DNA from: an uncultured Geobacteraceae bacterium
GTDB lineage: Bacteria; Desulfobacterota; Desulfuromonadia; Geobacterales; Pseudopelobacteraceae
DNA length: 64,000 bases
Reading direction: 5' to 3'
Assembly: GCA_903901875.1 (NCBI GenBank)
Contig: CAIUSO010000091.1
Coordinates: 1-64,000, forward strand
Both the position numbers and the translations under genes were made by a program. Under the pieces are notes generated by a model, which searched no databases, had not been told where the DNA came from, and was given only the letters and a program-made list of their open reading frames with translations. This document shows positions 52,227 through 61,206 of the stretch, one piece after another; the stretch's first letter is position 1; every line of letters starts with the position of its first letter.

Positions 52227-52523
52227 TATTCAGTCAGGCCACGGTTGAACGCTTGCTCTTCTCTCGATATATTTTCTCACCCCCTTATATTAGAGTTTTT
52301 AATATATGTAAATTACTTAAATGTATTTTATAATTACAGTGTCACAAATGGGTCAAGGATTAAAAAATTTGTCCGAGCTTTAGCGTAATAAATGATGTAG
52401 AATGGTTCCGGTAAGCTGACTTCGGAGAATTAAATACATGCAAAGCCAGCCCGTGACAGAAGAACTCCTCGCATATTCAATCTCTACGGGCAATAGCGGG
52501 TGTCTGAACAGCCCCCCCCTTTT
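52227..52523. other. Intergenic region, divergent/promoter DNA with a possible 35-codon ORF
   Basis: AT-rich, without hairpins of note in the first 200 bases. On the plus strand an ATG at 52438 after GGAGA encodes MQSQPVTEELLAYSISTGNS and 15 more residues, ending at 52545; the end overlaps the minus-strand membrane gene and a run of eight C. Too short to judge as real. Confidence 0.3.
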
Positions 52524-52910
52524 TCAACGGCCGAAAAGTCGTTGAAACTCTTGTAACATCTCAAATCCCTGTTTGTATGCTATCGGGGTTACTTGATAGT
52601 ACCGGCTTCCCTGCCTGAATTGATAGGATGCGATGCAGTTATTACGGTACTCAATGATGTGTAAATCAATCGGGGTAAGGAGAATTTTGTGACCAAAGGT
52701 ACTGATTATAATGCCATTCGAAACAATTTCAACAATCTGATTCCGTGCCACCGGCAGTAAATGATACACCGATATGCTGAGCGACAAAAGCGCAATGTAA
52801 AGATACGCAGGCTTATGGGCCTGGCTATACCGATACAAGGCAAACAGGAATAAAAAGCAGAAAACAACACCAAACGCACCAATGACTTTTCGAGGTGGAT
52901 AGAAAATCAT
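52524..52910 (-). CDS. Small membrane protein with PH-like domain, unknown
   Basis: 128 residues. Two membrane helices near the N-terminus (VIGAFGVVFCFLFLFALY and AYLYIALLSLSISVYHLL) followed by a beta-rich cytoplasmic part (IVEIVSNGIIISTFGHKILLTPIDLHIIEYRNNCI in order), a layout similar to bacterial PH-domain membrane proteins. No definite family. It follows a small exported protein gene by eight bases. Confidence 0.55.
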   Translation of the reverse strand: MIFYPPRKVIGAFGVVFCFLFLFALYRYSQAHKPAYLYIALLSLSISVYHLLPVARNQIVEIVSNGIIISTFGHKILLTPIDLHIIEYRNNCIASYQFRQGSRYYQVTPIAYKQGFEMLQEFQRLFGR

Positions 52911-52918
52911 TACGGACG

Positions 52919-53176
52919 TTATTTTCCGGTTATCGTGGCGAGCATCAACTCTTTAGCCTTTTCATCCTCTTTTTGTGTAACGTCCGGCACGGTGACTATC
53001 CTCTGTTTCTGACCACCTCTTGTATCCGTCAACACCGCCGCAAGGTCTGCTTCAGATACATCCTGAGGTTTTGGTTCCGATTTTGGCTGCAGCTTTTTTT
53101 TTGCTGCATAGGCAACGCTGCTGAAAAGTACGGCTGCCACAGTGACCGTAAAGATAGTTGTGATTCGTTTATTCAT
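52919..53176 (-). CDS. Small exported protein, unknown
   Basis: 85 residues. Clear signal peptide (ITTIFTVTVAAVLFSSVAYAA) and a short mature part that is lysine-rich then mixed (KKKLQPKSEPKPQDVSEADLAA). No family recognised. It probably shares its transcript with the membrane protein downstream. Confidence 0.5.
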   Translation of the reverse strand: MNKRITTIFTVTVAAVLFSSVAYAAKKKLQPKSEPKPQDVSEADLAAVLTDTRGGQKQRIVTVPDVTQKEDEKAKELMLATITGK

Positions 53177-53514
53177 TTTGCCTCACCCCATGTAACTTCT
53201 GATTTCCTTAGCCGAATGTATAGCTCAACTGAACGGTCATGAATCAATCCTGACGCTCCTTGTATTCTAGCTCAATAGCCGACAACTGACAAGGGCATTA
53301 GTATAACTTTATCAGACGCAGTAAAACATTTTGGGACCCACACAACGTACGTACTCCTACAATTCAGCACCCTGTTCTGACAGATAATTCTTGCTGTACT
53401 TATTACCGGCGATTGTATACACTATTAAATTAACGTTATAAATTACGCTTATTTCTGATATTGCACTACGTAATTGTAACTTGTACAGTTCTGAAGAAAG
53501 GGAAGGTTTGTCTC
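53177..53514. other. Intergenic region, two divergent genes
   Basis: 338 bases between a minus-strand exported protein and a plus-strand response regulator. AT-rich, so it should carry both promoters. I saw no clear riboswitch, tRNA or terminator; in particular no GEMM (c-di-GMP) riboswitch signature. Confidence 0.5.
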
Positions 53515-54855
53515 ATGGCTGAGGTTGATCAGAGTGAAAAGGTTTGTGTGCTGCTCGTGGATGACGAAGTCAACATTCTGAATTCGTTAAAACGTCTGTT
53601 GTTACATGATAAACAGTTGAAAATTGTAACCGCAACGTCGGGAGAAGAAGGACTGAAGCAACTTGACGAACTTACCAATGTGGGATTAATCGTAACCGAC
53701 CAGAGAATGCCGGGTATGAACGGAGCAGTTTTTCTCGAAAAAGCGATTGATAAGGCACCGGATGCTACCCGTATTATTATGACCGGCTATGCAGATACAT
53801 CTGCGGCAATTGACGCGATTAACAAAGGAAAGGCGTGGAGGTACCTCTCCAAGCCATGGGATGATACAGAGTTATTAAACAGCGTCCGCGAAGGCGTTGA
53901 CCGTTATAAAATAATACAAGAAAACAAGCTACTGAATGCATTAGTCCATAAGCAGAAAGAAGAGCTTGAAGAATGGAACAACAATTTGAAAAGCAGGGTG
54001 CTCCAGCAGACCACTGCGTTCAGAAAAAAAAGTGAAGAGCTGCAGGCTGCCCTGGAACGTGTACGCGAGAGCGATTCCAGCGTCCAGGGTTTTATTCAGT
54101 CGTTATGTACTCTTGTTGACCTCCGCGGTACGCGTGCCTACAAACATGCACACAATGTTGCACAACTTGCGGAGAGTGCGGCAAAAGAGATGGGGTTGGA
54201 CGAAACAACGACAGAAACTATCAGGGTCGCGGCACTGTTGCATGACATTGGAGAAATAGGCATTTCGGAACGGCTGCTTATGACCGCACCGGAAGTCATG
54301 AAATTTGATGAGTTCAGGGAGTATAGCCAGCATCCGGTGCGTGCCCAATTGCTGTTGGATACTATAGATGAACTCCGGTCAGTTTCAGAGCTCATTCGTC
54401 ATCACCATGAAAATATGGATGGCACCGGCTATCCCGACAAACTCTCGGGAGAGGATATTCCCCTTGGTTCCCGGATCATTGCTTTTGCAGACCAGATTGA
54501 CAAGACGGCCATGATGTGTGTGGGTGATATCGCTGAGCAGGCACTGACAAGGGTAAGTGGTATGGTTGGTAATGGCCTCGATCCGGCCCTTCATAAAGTG
54601 TTTAAAAAGGTGGTCCGCTATTGTTACCATATGACGCCTGTTGCAGAAGGCCCCAAAACCGTGGAGAAAAAACTGGGACCCGATGGGCTTCGCCCCGGCA
54701 TGGTACTTGCCAGAAACCTGTATAATTCTGCCGGGCGTGCGGTTTTCAGTAGAGGCATGCTCCTTGATCCAGTCATAATTGCTTCCGTGAGGGGACACTT
54801 CGGGCTTGACCCCTCCGACTCGTCCATTTATGTGTTGGTAGAGGATACAAAATGA
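53515..54855 (+). CDS. Response regulator with HD-GYP output (RpfG-like)
   Basis: 446 residues from the ATG at 53515. REC domain about 8-125: VLLVDDEVNIL, phosphoacceptor Asp in LIVTDQRMPGMNG, Lys in YLSKPWDD. A coiled coil (about 150-195) leads to an HD-GYP domain: LLHDIGEIGISERLLM, HHHENMDGTGYPDKLSGEDIPLGSRIIAFADQIDK in order. The end (GLRPGMVLARNLYNSAGRAVFSRGMLL) repeats the GMxLAR motif seen alone in the small protein at 35213. Note LLHDIGE where many have LLHDIGK. Probable c-di-GMP phosphodiesterase under kinase control. Confidence 0.88.
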   Translation: MAEVDQSEKVCVLLVDDEVNILNSLKRLLLHDKQLKIVTATSGEEGLKQLDELTNVGLIVTDQRMPGMNGAVFLEKAIDKAPDATRIIMTGYADTSAAIDAINKGKAWRYLSKPWDDTELLNSVREGVDRYKIIQENKLLNALVHKQKEELEEWNNNLKSRVLQQTTAFRKKSEELQAALERVRESDSSVQGFIQSLCTLVDLRGTRAYKHAHNVAQLAESAAKEMGLDETTTETIRVAALLHDIGEIGISERLLMTAPEVMKFDEFREYSQHPVRAQLLLDTIDELRSVSELIRHHHENMDGTGYPDKLSGEDIPLGSRIIAFADQIDKTAMMCVGDIAEQALTRVSGMVGNGLDPALHKVFKKVVRYCYHMTPVAEGPKTVEKKLGPDGLRPGMVLARNLYNSAGRAVFSRGMLLDPVIIASVRGHFGLDPSDSSIYVLVEDTK

Positions 54856-54921
54856 AGTAGGGCGAGTACCAGTGGGCCGTGGGTGATTTAACTGAAGTGG
54901 TTCGAGGCGGGATTATTAAAA

Positions 54922-54953
54922 AAAGGGCATGGAGACTCTTCCCCATGCCCTTT
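54922..54953. terminator. Bidirectional intrinsic terminator
   Basis: Stem AAAGGGCATGG (54922-54932) and CCATGCCCTTT (54943-54953), perfect 11-base arms and a 10-base loop, with A-run on the left and T-run on the right. It lies between convergent genes (response regulator and FlaG-like protein), so it can end both. Confidence 0.85.
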
Positions 54954-54978
54954 CGATTACGGCCCCACCCAACCGTGG

Positions 54979-55338
54979 CTAACCTTTTACATCTGCTGCA
55001 TTAGCCTCTGTTTTTGTCATCAACTCCTGGGTTTTCTGCACCATTTCCGAAGGGGTTTGGTAGATAACATTGTTGCTGCTGTCAACATATTTTGTAAGCA
55101 CCTTACCATTAGAATCATAGGATTCAACCATATGACTCATCCCCCGTGCCGTTTTTTGAACAGCACCATTTGCCGGCACGAGCAGCTTTCCATCAGTAAC
55201 CTTTAGCGGAGGTACCTGATTTTTGGCAGAATCAACTGCCGTTGCTGCATACGCTACCGATTGTTTTACAGAAGCGGCATGTGCAACTGTTGTTGGCTTG
55301 AACGAAGCTGAACCATCTGCAATCGAATTCACGCTCAT
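54979..55338 (-). CDS. FlaG-like protein
   Basis: 119 residues. Low-complexity N-terminal half; the C-terminal part KVLTKYVDSSNNVIYQTPSEMVQKTQELM resembles the FlaG domain (v.v.diD...gevIrqIPpee...l). FlaG proteins affect flagellar filament length or cap function. No flagellin gene is in this window. Paired with the next small gene. Confidence 0.6.
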   Translation of the reverse strand: MSVNSIADGSASFKPTTVAHAASVKQSVAYAATAVDSAKNQVPPLKVTDGKLLVPANGAVQKTARGMSHMVESYDSNGKVLTKYVDSSNNVIYQTPSEMVQKTQELMTKTEANAADVKG

Positions 55339-55370
55339 GACTGACTCCCACTTTTTTCACCTATCAAAGA

Positions 55371-55592
55371 TTATGCCTTGCCTCTTATTTTTTCCGATGA
55401 CTTTTCGGCTCCACTTTCTGCTGATTCCTGGGCCTGGGTATCGCCATCTTTGGCTAACTGCTGGGCCTGTTTCGACAGAGACACCGTATCTGCCTGGGGT
55501 GCCTGCTGCGGAGCCTTTGCAGGCTGAGACTGTGGAGCGGGTGGAGTGTACGTGGCTGCCACATTACTTGATGAAATTCCTGAAACTGACAT
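55371..55592 (-). CDS. Small Ser/Gln/Ala-rich protein with DTVSLS motif
   Basis: 73 residues from the ATG at 55592 (GGAGGG seven bases upstream). MSVSGISSSNVAATY, then a Pro/Gln/Ala linker and ADTVSLSKQAQQL. The DTVxLS motif with a following helix occurs in short proteins encoded near flagellar or FlaG-like genes of deltaproteobacteria. Disordered by composition. Probably co-transcribed with the FlaG-like gene 32 bases downstream. Confidence 0.55.
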   Translation of the reverse strand: MSVSGISSSNVAATYTPPAPQSQPAKAPQQAPQADTVSLSKQAQQLAKDGDTQAQESAESGAEKSSEKIRGKA

Positions 55593-55757
55593 AGAGATAC
55601 CCTCCATTGGTGTAATTACCGTTACCTCTCATATCGGTATCTTCTGAAAAACATAAAGGATTATTATTGTCTTATTATAATTTCTTGGCTCTCAGATGTT
55701 TCCACACGAATCGTTCCGCATCAGTTGAGTTTTTGCACAATCCCCTGGCAACTTCTG

Positions 55758-55946
55758 TCAAATTAATTCACTCACTTTGCAATTGGAGATGATCGTAGCT
55801 CGCTTCCATCGGGGTACAGAATATGCGGAAAAACACGCCGGTCTGGCATCAAAGAGGAGCCAACCGTATCGTACACCGAGGGGAGGAGATGTGGGCACGG
55901 TTAAGGGGGGAAATACCAGCAGCAGTTTCTTTGTTTGAGCAGTCAT
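55758..55946 (-). pseudogene. Remnant of a B12-binding radical SAM gene (N-terminus only)
   Basis: 62 residues; begins MTAQTKKLLLVFPPLTVPTSPPLGV, the opening beta strand and SPPLG motif of B12-binding radical SAM enzymes. After that the similarity stops, and the rest has no recognisable sense. The full gene would need more than 400 residues. A GGAGG lies 11 bases before the ATG. The neighbouring 55,608-55,757 holds nothing else notable. Read as a truncated leftover. Confidence 0.4.
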
Positions 55947-55970
55947 ATCCCCCCCCGGCCTCCACAGCTG

Positions 55971-57461
55971 TTACGACTTGTTCCCCAACGCAAGCTCGAT
56001 ACGTTCACAGAGGGTCTTCAGAACCTTGATTCGGGCATAATATTTATCGTTAGCCTCAACCAGGGTCCAGGGGGCAATCTCGGTACTGGTCCGATCAATC
56101 ATATCACAGACTACCCCCTCATATTCGTTCCACTTTTCACGGTTACGCCAGTCATCATCGGTGATCTTGTAGCGTTTGAAACCAACTGACTCCCGATCTT
56201 TGAATCGTTTCAGCTGCTCTTCCTTGGTTATTGAAAGCCAAAATTTCACCACGACGGTTTTGTTCCGAACCATCTGCTCTTCGAAATCATTAATTTCGCC
56301 ATAGGCCCGCATCCAGTCCTTCCGTTCACAATACCCCTCAACCCGCTCCACCAATACCCTCCCGTACCAGGTACGATCAAAGATGGCAAAGCGGCTCTTG
56401 CGGGGAATATTGCGCCAGAAACGCCACAAATAAGGTTGGGCCCGTTCCTCTTCAGTGGGGGCAGCAACCGGAATAACCCGATACTGGCGAGCATCAAGTG
56501 CCTGAATAATACGCCGGATACTCCCCCCCTTACCGGCGGCATCATTCCCTTCAAATGCTATCACCACCGAAAGTTTTCTGAATCCGGGATTCCGCGTCAA
56601 AAGGTTCAGCTTCCCCTGATATTTTTCCAGTTCCCGTTCATACTCGGACTTCTTCAGCGTACGGGACATGTCAAGGGTATTAAGAATCAGCAGATCATCA
56701 ATGGCCGGTAACATTGGTGGAATGGGTTCTTCATGTTTCGGCGGTTCGGGAGCATCAAGACGTGCCCGTATTGAACCAAGGATTGCCTGACCGATGGTCA
56801 GGTAGCGGTAGAAGGGATCCGTTCCCTCCACTATTGTCCAGGGGGACTCAGCAGTACTGGTGGAGCGGAGCATCCGTTCAGAGACTTTGCGAAATTTGTC
56901 GTAGCGGCGATAATGCTCCCAGTCGGTGTCCGTAACCCGCCAGCGGGTATTCGGATCCTTTTCCAGGAGTTTCAGCCGTTTTTTTTGTTCATCTTTGGAG
57001 AGATGCAGCCAGAACTTAAGGACCAGTGCCCCTTCGTCACAGAGCATTTTTTCAAAGCGGATAATCCGTTCCAGCCGTTGATCAAGCTCGGCATTTTCGA
57101 TGACACCAGACACATTTTCCAGTAATGGTGCCGAATACCAGGTGCCGATAAAAACACCGATTTTCCCTCGCGGGGGAAGTACCCGCCAGTACCGCCACAT
57201 GGGGGGACGTTCCAGTTCTTCGTCGGTCAGATCACGGACCGCATGGGTTTCGATGTGGCGCGGGTCCATCCACTCATTCAGGAGGTTTACCGTTTCCCCC
57301 TTTCCGGCACAGTCCACACCGGCAATGAGTATAATGACGGAGAATTTCTTTGACTGGCACAGGTCCAACTGGGCTTCCAACAGCCCTTCCCGCAGGAGAG
57401 GAATATCTTTTTTCCAGACATCTTTACCCACTTTGTGACCCAATTCGGCGGATTCAAACAT
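55971..57461 (-). CDS. pap: Polyphosphate:AMP phosphotransferase (two PPK2 domains)
   Basis: 496 residues with two tandem PPK2 domains. Walker A-like loops: GVDCAGKGETVNLL near 48 and GNDAAGKGGSIRRI near 310. Lid motifs: ERPPMWRYWRVLPPRGKIGVFIGTWY and AQPYLWRFWRNIPRKSRFAIFDRTWYGRVLVERVEG in order. Two-domain PPK2 proteins phosphorylate AMP to ADP with polyP, so this links polyphosphate to nucleotide energy. Usual length for the family is about 500 residues. Confidence 0.9.
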   Translation of the reverse strand: MFESAELGHKVGKDVWKKDIPLLREGLLEAQLDLCQSKKFSVIILIAGVDCAGKGETVNLLNEWMDPRHIETHAVRDLTDEELERPPMWRYWRVLPPRGKIGVFIGTWYSAPLLENVSGVIENAELDQRLERIIRFEKMLCDEGALVLKFWLHLSKDEQKKRLKLLEKDPNTRWRVTDTDWEHYRRYDKFRKVSERMLRSTSTAESPWTIVEGTDPFYRYLTIGQAILGSIRARLDAPEPPKHEEPIPPMLPAIDDLLILNTLDMSRTLKKSEYERELEKYQGKLNLLTRNPGFRKLSVVIAFEGNDAAGKGGSIRRIIQALDARQYRVIPVAAPTEEERAQPYLWRFWRNIPRKSRFAIFDRTWYGRVLVERVEGYCERKDWMRAYGEINDFEEQMVRNKTVVVKFWLSITKEEQLKRFKDRESVGFKRYKITDDDWRNREKWNEYEGVVCDMIDRTSTEIAPWTLVEANDKYYARIKVLKTLCERIELALGNKS

Positions 57462-57512
57462 GTTACCCTCCCGATGTGTCTCCCATTCACCACTTCCCCG
57501 ACGGAGGGAGCA

Positions 57513-58322
57513 TTATTTTCCGGCAAGTTCTCGGGACCTGTTGCAGGCGGCATCTACCGCATTCATGGTCACTCCGCGAAAACAGCCGTTTTCAAGTGCA
57601 TGAAGTCCAGCAATTGTGGTCCCCCCCGGTGACGTCACCTTTTCCTTCAGCAGAGCCGGATGTTCACCGGTTTCAACAAGCATCCGCGCTGCTCCAAATA
57701 CGGTCTGGCATGCCAACTGGGCGGCAACATCCCGGGGCAGACCATTTTTGACACCGGCATCGGCAAGCGCCTCAATGAAGGAAAACACATAGGCCGGGCC
57801 GCTTCCCGACAATCCGGTGACCGCATCCATGAGCTTTTCCTCTACCGCGACAGCCGTACCAACCAGGGCAAAAATCTGACGAGCTATATCAAGATCATTG
57901 GCCGTCGCTTTGCGACCGGCACTGACGGCGGTTGCACCGCTGCCGATCAAGGCCGGAGTGTTGGGCATGGCCCGGACAACCCGGCATCCGGGAACCAGGT
58001 TTGCCTCGATTTTGGCACTCGGAATACCGGCCATAATTGAAATAATCAGCTTTTGAGCCGTGATTACCGGCTCGATCAAATCAAGCACCCCTTCGGCCTG
58101 CTGGGGCTTGACCGCCAGTATGACAACTTCGCCCCACTGGGCCGCTTCGGCGGCGTCGGTCACGACCCGCACGTTGGGAAACTTGGCCGTCAGTTCGTCT
58201 CTCCGCCGGGGGGTGATTTCTGCGACCGTAATGCCTACCCCCACATCCTCACGCAACAGACCGCGCATGATAGCCTCGGCCATATTACCGCCACCGATAA
58301 AGCTGATTTTCCGAATATTCAT
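57513..58322 (-). CDS. proC: Pyrroline-5-carboxylate reductase
   Basis: 269 residues. Rossmann GxGxMA: ISFIGGGNMAEAIMRGLL; AVKPQQAEGVL; RAMPNTPALIGSGATAV; and the C-terminal GLSGSGPAYVFSFIEALADAGVKNGLPRDVA and TSPGGTTIAGL (in order), the signature of ProC. Last step of proline synthesis. Two-gene distance of 51 bases to the phosphotransferase gene. Confidence 0.95.
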   Translation of the reverse strand: MNIRKISFIGGGNMAEAIMRGLLREDVGVGITVAEITPRRRDELTAKFPNVRVVTDAAEAAQWGEVVILAVKPQQAEGVLDLIEPVITAQKLIISIMAGIPSAKIEANLVPGCRVVRAMPNTPALIGSGATAVSAGRKATANDLDIARQIFALVGTAVAVEEKLMDAVTGLSGSGPAYVFSFIEALADAGVKNGLPRDVAAQLACQTVFGAARMLVETGEHPALLKEKVTSPGGTTIAGLHALENGCFRGVTMNAVDAACNRSRELAGK

Positions 58323-58367
58323 CGTCCCATTCCTCCTTGAGTATAGACATAAAATAGATAGTATTAG

Positions 58368-58751
58368 TTATGAAACCACACTGCTTCTGGCAACCAGGGC
58401 AACTCCAACACAGATCAGGCTGATGCCGGCCCAGCGCATACCACTTACCTGTTCTCCCAGATACCACTGGGCCAGAAAGGCAACGACCAGGTAACTGAGA
58501 GCCTGCAGCGGCAGGGCCACGGAAAGGTCTTCCCATGACAACACCGCCAGCCAAAGACCGAAATAGACCGCCTGGAGTGCGGTTCCCGCCACCAGTCGCC
58601 AATTGCTTACCGCCCGACAAACCGTGGCACACAACTGGCCTGGTTTCATTGTCGAAACATCTCCAACGACTTTCATTCCCTGGGTCAGCAGGATATCACC
58701 AACCGCCCCGGCCATGAGTGCCACCAGCATGACAACCACCGTTTTCAGCAT
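58368..58751 (-). CDS. EamA/SMR-like small transporter, hopanoid cluster
   Basis: 127 residues, four membrane helices: TVVVMLVALMAGAVGDILLTQG, then GTALQAVYFGLWLAVLSW, then SVALPLQALSYLVVAFLAQWYLGE, then RWAGISLICVGVALVA. Resembles EmrE/ArnE-type half-transporters, with GE..s..rwaGi motif. Adjacent to hpnK with a 7-base overlap, it may move a lipid or sugar intermediate across the membrane. Confidence 0.7.
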   Translation of the reverse strand: MLKTVVVMLVALMAGAVGDILLTQGMKVVGDVSTMKPGQLCATVCRAVSNWRLVAGTALQAVYFGLWLAVLSWEDLSVALPLQALSYLVVAFLAQWYLGEQVSGMRWAGISLICVGVALVARSSVVS

Positions 58752-59605
58752 TTCACCTCTCCACGGTAATTCTGCACCTGCATTCCCCGTTCTGCCAACC
58801 GTTCTCTGATACGGGGACTGAGGAGAGCGGCCAACTCATCCCCATGACGATAATCCGGCATCAGGCGACTGAGCTCTGCATCGGGAAGCATTCCGGGGTG
58901 AAAATAGAGCTCTGTCACACCATCCTGCAATCCATCGAGAATTTTCAGTAGATACGACTCGGTCATCCTCCCCGAATTCAGCACCCCTTTTACCTCTCCG
59001 GCATAGCCAATGCCATCCTGATTCAGACCGGCAGAGACATGGTCCGATAAAAAACCGAAGATCAGTCGTTCGAGCATCTTACCCCCCTTCCGCTCCGGAT
59101 CGCAACGGAGATTATGGCCCAAACGTTCACGGGAGAGACGAAATGTTTTGATTCCGTAGCGTGGCATCAGTTCCTGGAGAATTCGAAACACCGTTGGGTG
59201 GAGATGGATGTTGAGATGTCCATCAATATGGGTCAGATCGATCCCCGCAGTACGCACCCGGAGTATCTGCGCCTCGATCTCCCGTTTCAGCTGACAGTAG
59301 AGTCCACGATCCATAAAATAGCGGAAACCGCTCCTCACCGGGTTCGGTGAAAAGTCTCCGGCGTCATTCACCAGCTCGGGAATTTCCTTCGGCGGCAGCA
59401 CCCCCCTCCCCTGCACCAGCGTCAGATGCAAGCCGATCTGCAGTGCCGGATTGCGCCGACCGATTGCAACCGCCTCGTCAAAAGCGGCTCCCCCGGCCAT
59501 GAGAGATGCGCCGGTGAGAATTCCGTCACGCCAGGCCTTTTCAACCGCCCGGTTGACACCGGGGGACAATCCGAAATCGTCAGCGGTAATAATCAGCCGT
59601 TTCAT
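58745..59605 (-). CDS. hpnK: Hopanoid biosynthesis-associated deacetylase HpnK
   Basis: 286 residues. YdjC-like glycoside/amide deacetylase: LIITADDFGLSPGVNRAV with the D-D metal pair, GLHLTLVQGRGV, THIDGHLNIHLHPTVF, YFHPG. In the hopanoid side-chain pathway HpnK deacetylates the N-acetylglucosaminyl-hopanoid made by HpnI. It overlaps the start of hpnJ's end by four bases (ATGA) and so forms one unit. Confidence 0.88.
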   Translation of the reverse strand: MKRLIITADDFGLSPGVNRAVEKAWRDGILTGASLMAGGAAFDEAVAIGRRNPALQIGLHLTLVQGRGVLPPKEIPELVNDAGDFSPNPVRSGFRYFMDRGLYCQLKREIEAQILRVRTAGIDLTHIDGHLNIHLHPTVFRILQELMPRYGIKTFRLSRERLGHNLRCDPERKGGKMLERLIFGFLSDHVSAGLNQDGIGYAGEVKGVLNSGRMTESYLLKILDGLQDGVTELYFHPGMLPDAELSRLMPDYRHGDELAALLSPRIRERLAERGMQVQNYRGEVKC

Positions 59606-61023
59606 GGTCCGGTTTCTCTCCGCTTCCGCATATGGGCCAGATACTGTTTCCCCTCTTTCAGGAGTTTGCGCCGTTCATCACCGTTAACCAGCATCCGGCC
59701 AATACTGCGGGCAATATACGAGGGGCGGAAATAAAATTTACGATAGAACTCATCAACTGAATTAAAAATTTCAGCGGAGGATAGATTCGGATAACTGACA
59801 ACACACTTCTGATGACCACGGGAATCAATAAAATCAGTGGTCGTCATCCAGCCGTTTTCCCGGCAGAGCGCGTAGAATTCAGTTCCCGGATAGGGAGAGG
59901 CGAGGGAGGCCTGAATTGAGTCAAGGTCAAGCCGCTTGGCAAATTCAATGGTCTGAGCGATGGTCTCCACCGTCTCCCCCGGCAGCCCCATGATGAAGGC
60001 ACCATGGATCGAAAGTCCCAGTTTTTTGCACTCCCTGACGAACTGAATCGCCTGGGCCACCGTCACCCCTTTTTTAACATTTTTCAAAATCTGGTCATTG
60101 CCGCTTTCAAAACCGACCACCACATGACGTAAGCCGGCATCCCTGAGCAGCTTCAAGGTGGCAGCGTCGGTATTGGCACGGGCGTTAATGGTCCAGGAGA
60201 TGCCAAGGGGCTTGATCAACCGGGCTATTTCACCGGCATGGCTCCGGTTGGCGGTAAAGGTATCATCGTAAAAGGAGAGTTCCCGCATCTCCGGTATATT
60301 GTCCACGATCCACCGCACTTCCTCAAAAACATTTTGTGGTGAACGGACCCGCATGGTCCGGCCGGAAATGGTCTGGGGCCAGAGGCAATAGCTGCAATGG
60401 GAAGGGCAGCCACGGCTGGAATAAAGGGAAACATAGGGATTTTTAAAGTGGGGAATAACATATTCTGTAATGGGCAGATCCCGCTTATAGATCGGCGCAA
60501 CAAATGGCAGCTCATCGAGATTGCTGATCGGGAGGCGATCAGGAGTATGAATAATCTGCCCCTCCCTGATGAAGCTGATCCCGTCAACCCGGTGCCAGGA
60601 ACGTCCTTCGCACAGTTCTTTCACAGAGTAATCAAACTCTCCCCGGCAGACGATATCAATTGCCCCCCCGCCGGACCGGAGCGATTCCTCCGCCAACACG
60701 GACACATGGGGACCGGTCAGCACCGTCACCATATCCGGCTTCTGTTCCTTGAAACGACGGGCCGTTTCAATATCAAGAAGGAGCGTCGGTGTGGAGGTGT
60801 ACATCACCACCATATCGAAATCACGGGCAATAGCGAGGCAATGCACTAAATCGAATTTCTGCACCGGAGCATCAACCACCCGGCTTCCCTGGATCAGACC
60901 CGCGGGATAACAGAGCCAGGTCGGGTACCAGAAGGAGGTCACTTCACGGGAAGCCTGGTAACGTGCCCCGGCTCCGCCATCGAAATCCTCAAATGTGGGT
61001 GGATTCAAAAAAAGCGGTTTCAT
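59602..61023 (-). CDS. hpnJ: Hopanoid biosynthesis radical SAM protein HpnJ
   Basis: 473 residues from ATG at 61023 (AAGGAG upstream). B12-binding N-terminal part (PLFLNPPTFEDFDGGAGARYQ; DMVVMYTSTPTLL; MVTVLTGPHVS), radical SAM cluster SSRGCPSHCSYCLWP (C-x3-C-x2-C, near 207) and downstream elements FYDDTFT and GFESGNDQILKNVKKGV. Needed for the cyclitol ether head group of bacteriohopanepolyols. With hpnK it suggests the host makes decorated hopanoids. Confidence 0.88.
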   Translation of the reverse strand: MKPLFLNPPTFEDFDGGAGARYQASREVTSFWYPTWLCYPAGLIQGSRVVDAPVQKFDLVHCLAIARDFDMVVMYTSTPTLLLDIETARRFKEQKPDMVTVLTGPHVSVLAEESLRSGGGAIDIVCRGEFDYSVKELCEGRSWHRVDGISFIREGQIIHTPDRLPISNLDELPFVAPIYKRDLPITEYVIPHFKNPYVSLYSSRGCPSHCSYCLWPQTISGRTMRVRSPQNVFEEVRWIVDNIPEMRELSFYDDTFTANRSHAGEIARLIKPLGISWTINARANTDAATLKLLRDAGLRHVVVGFESGNDQILKNVKKGVTVAQAIQFVRECKKLGLSIHGAFIMGLPGETVETIAQTIEFAKRLDLDSIQASLASPYPGTEFYALCRENGWMTTTDFIDSRGHQKCVVSYPNLSSAEIFNSVDEFYRKFYFRPSYIARSIGRMLVNGDERRKLLKEGKQYLAHMRKRRETGP

Positions 61024-61206
61024 TACAACTCCTTGCCACACATACCCTGGAAACGAATAGCAGGTATCCCGTTAAAAAGTCAATAATTAACCGGCATCCG
61101 GGAGAGTAAATGCAAGAAACCCCTTTTCCTTATTCTCTCTCTTATGGTAGGAAGGAAGAACCTTATATTTCACACACTACTCAGAACAGCAAAGGAGAAA
61201 GCACGG

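Noticed and set aside
52438-52545. 35-codon plus-strand ORF after GGAGA
   Set aside because: Too short to judge, overlaps the minus-strand membrane gene and runs through a C8 homopolymer; mentioned only in the intergenic entry.
53177-53514. GEMM c-di-GMP riboswitch upstream of the response regulator
   Set aside because: Searched by eye for the conserved core and GNRA-type loops; not found.
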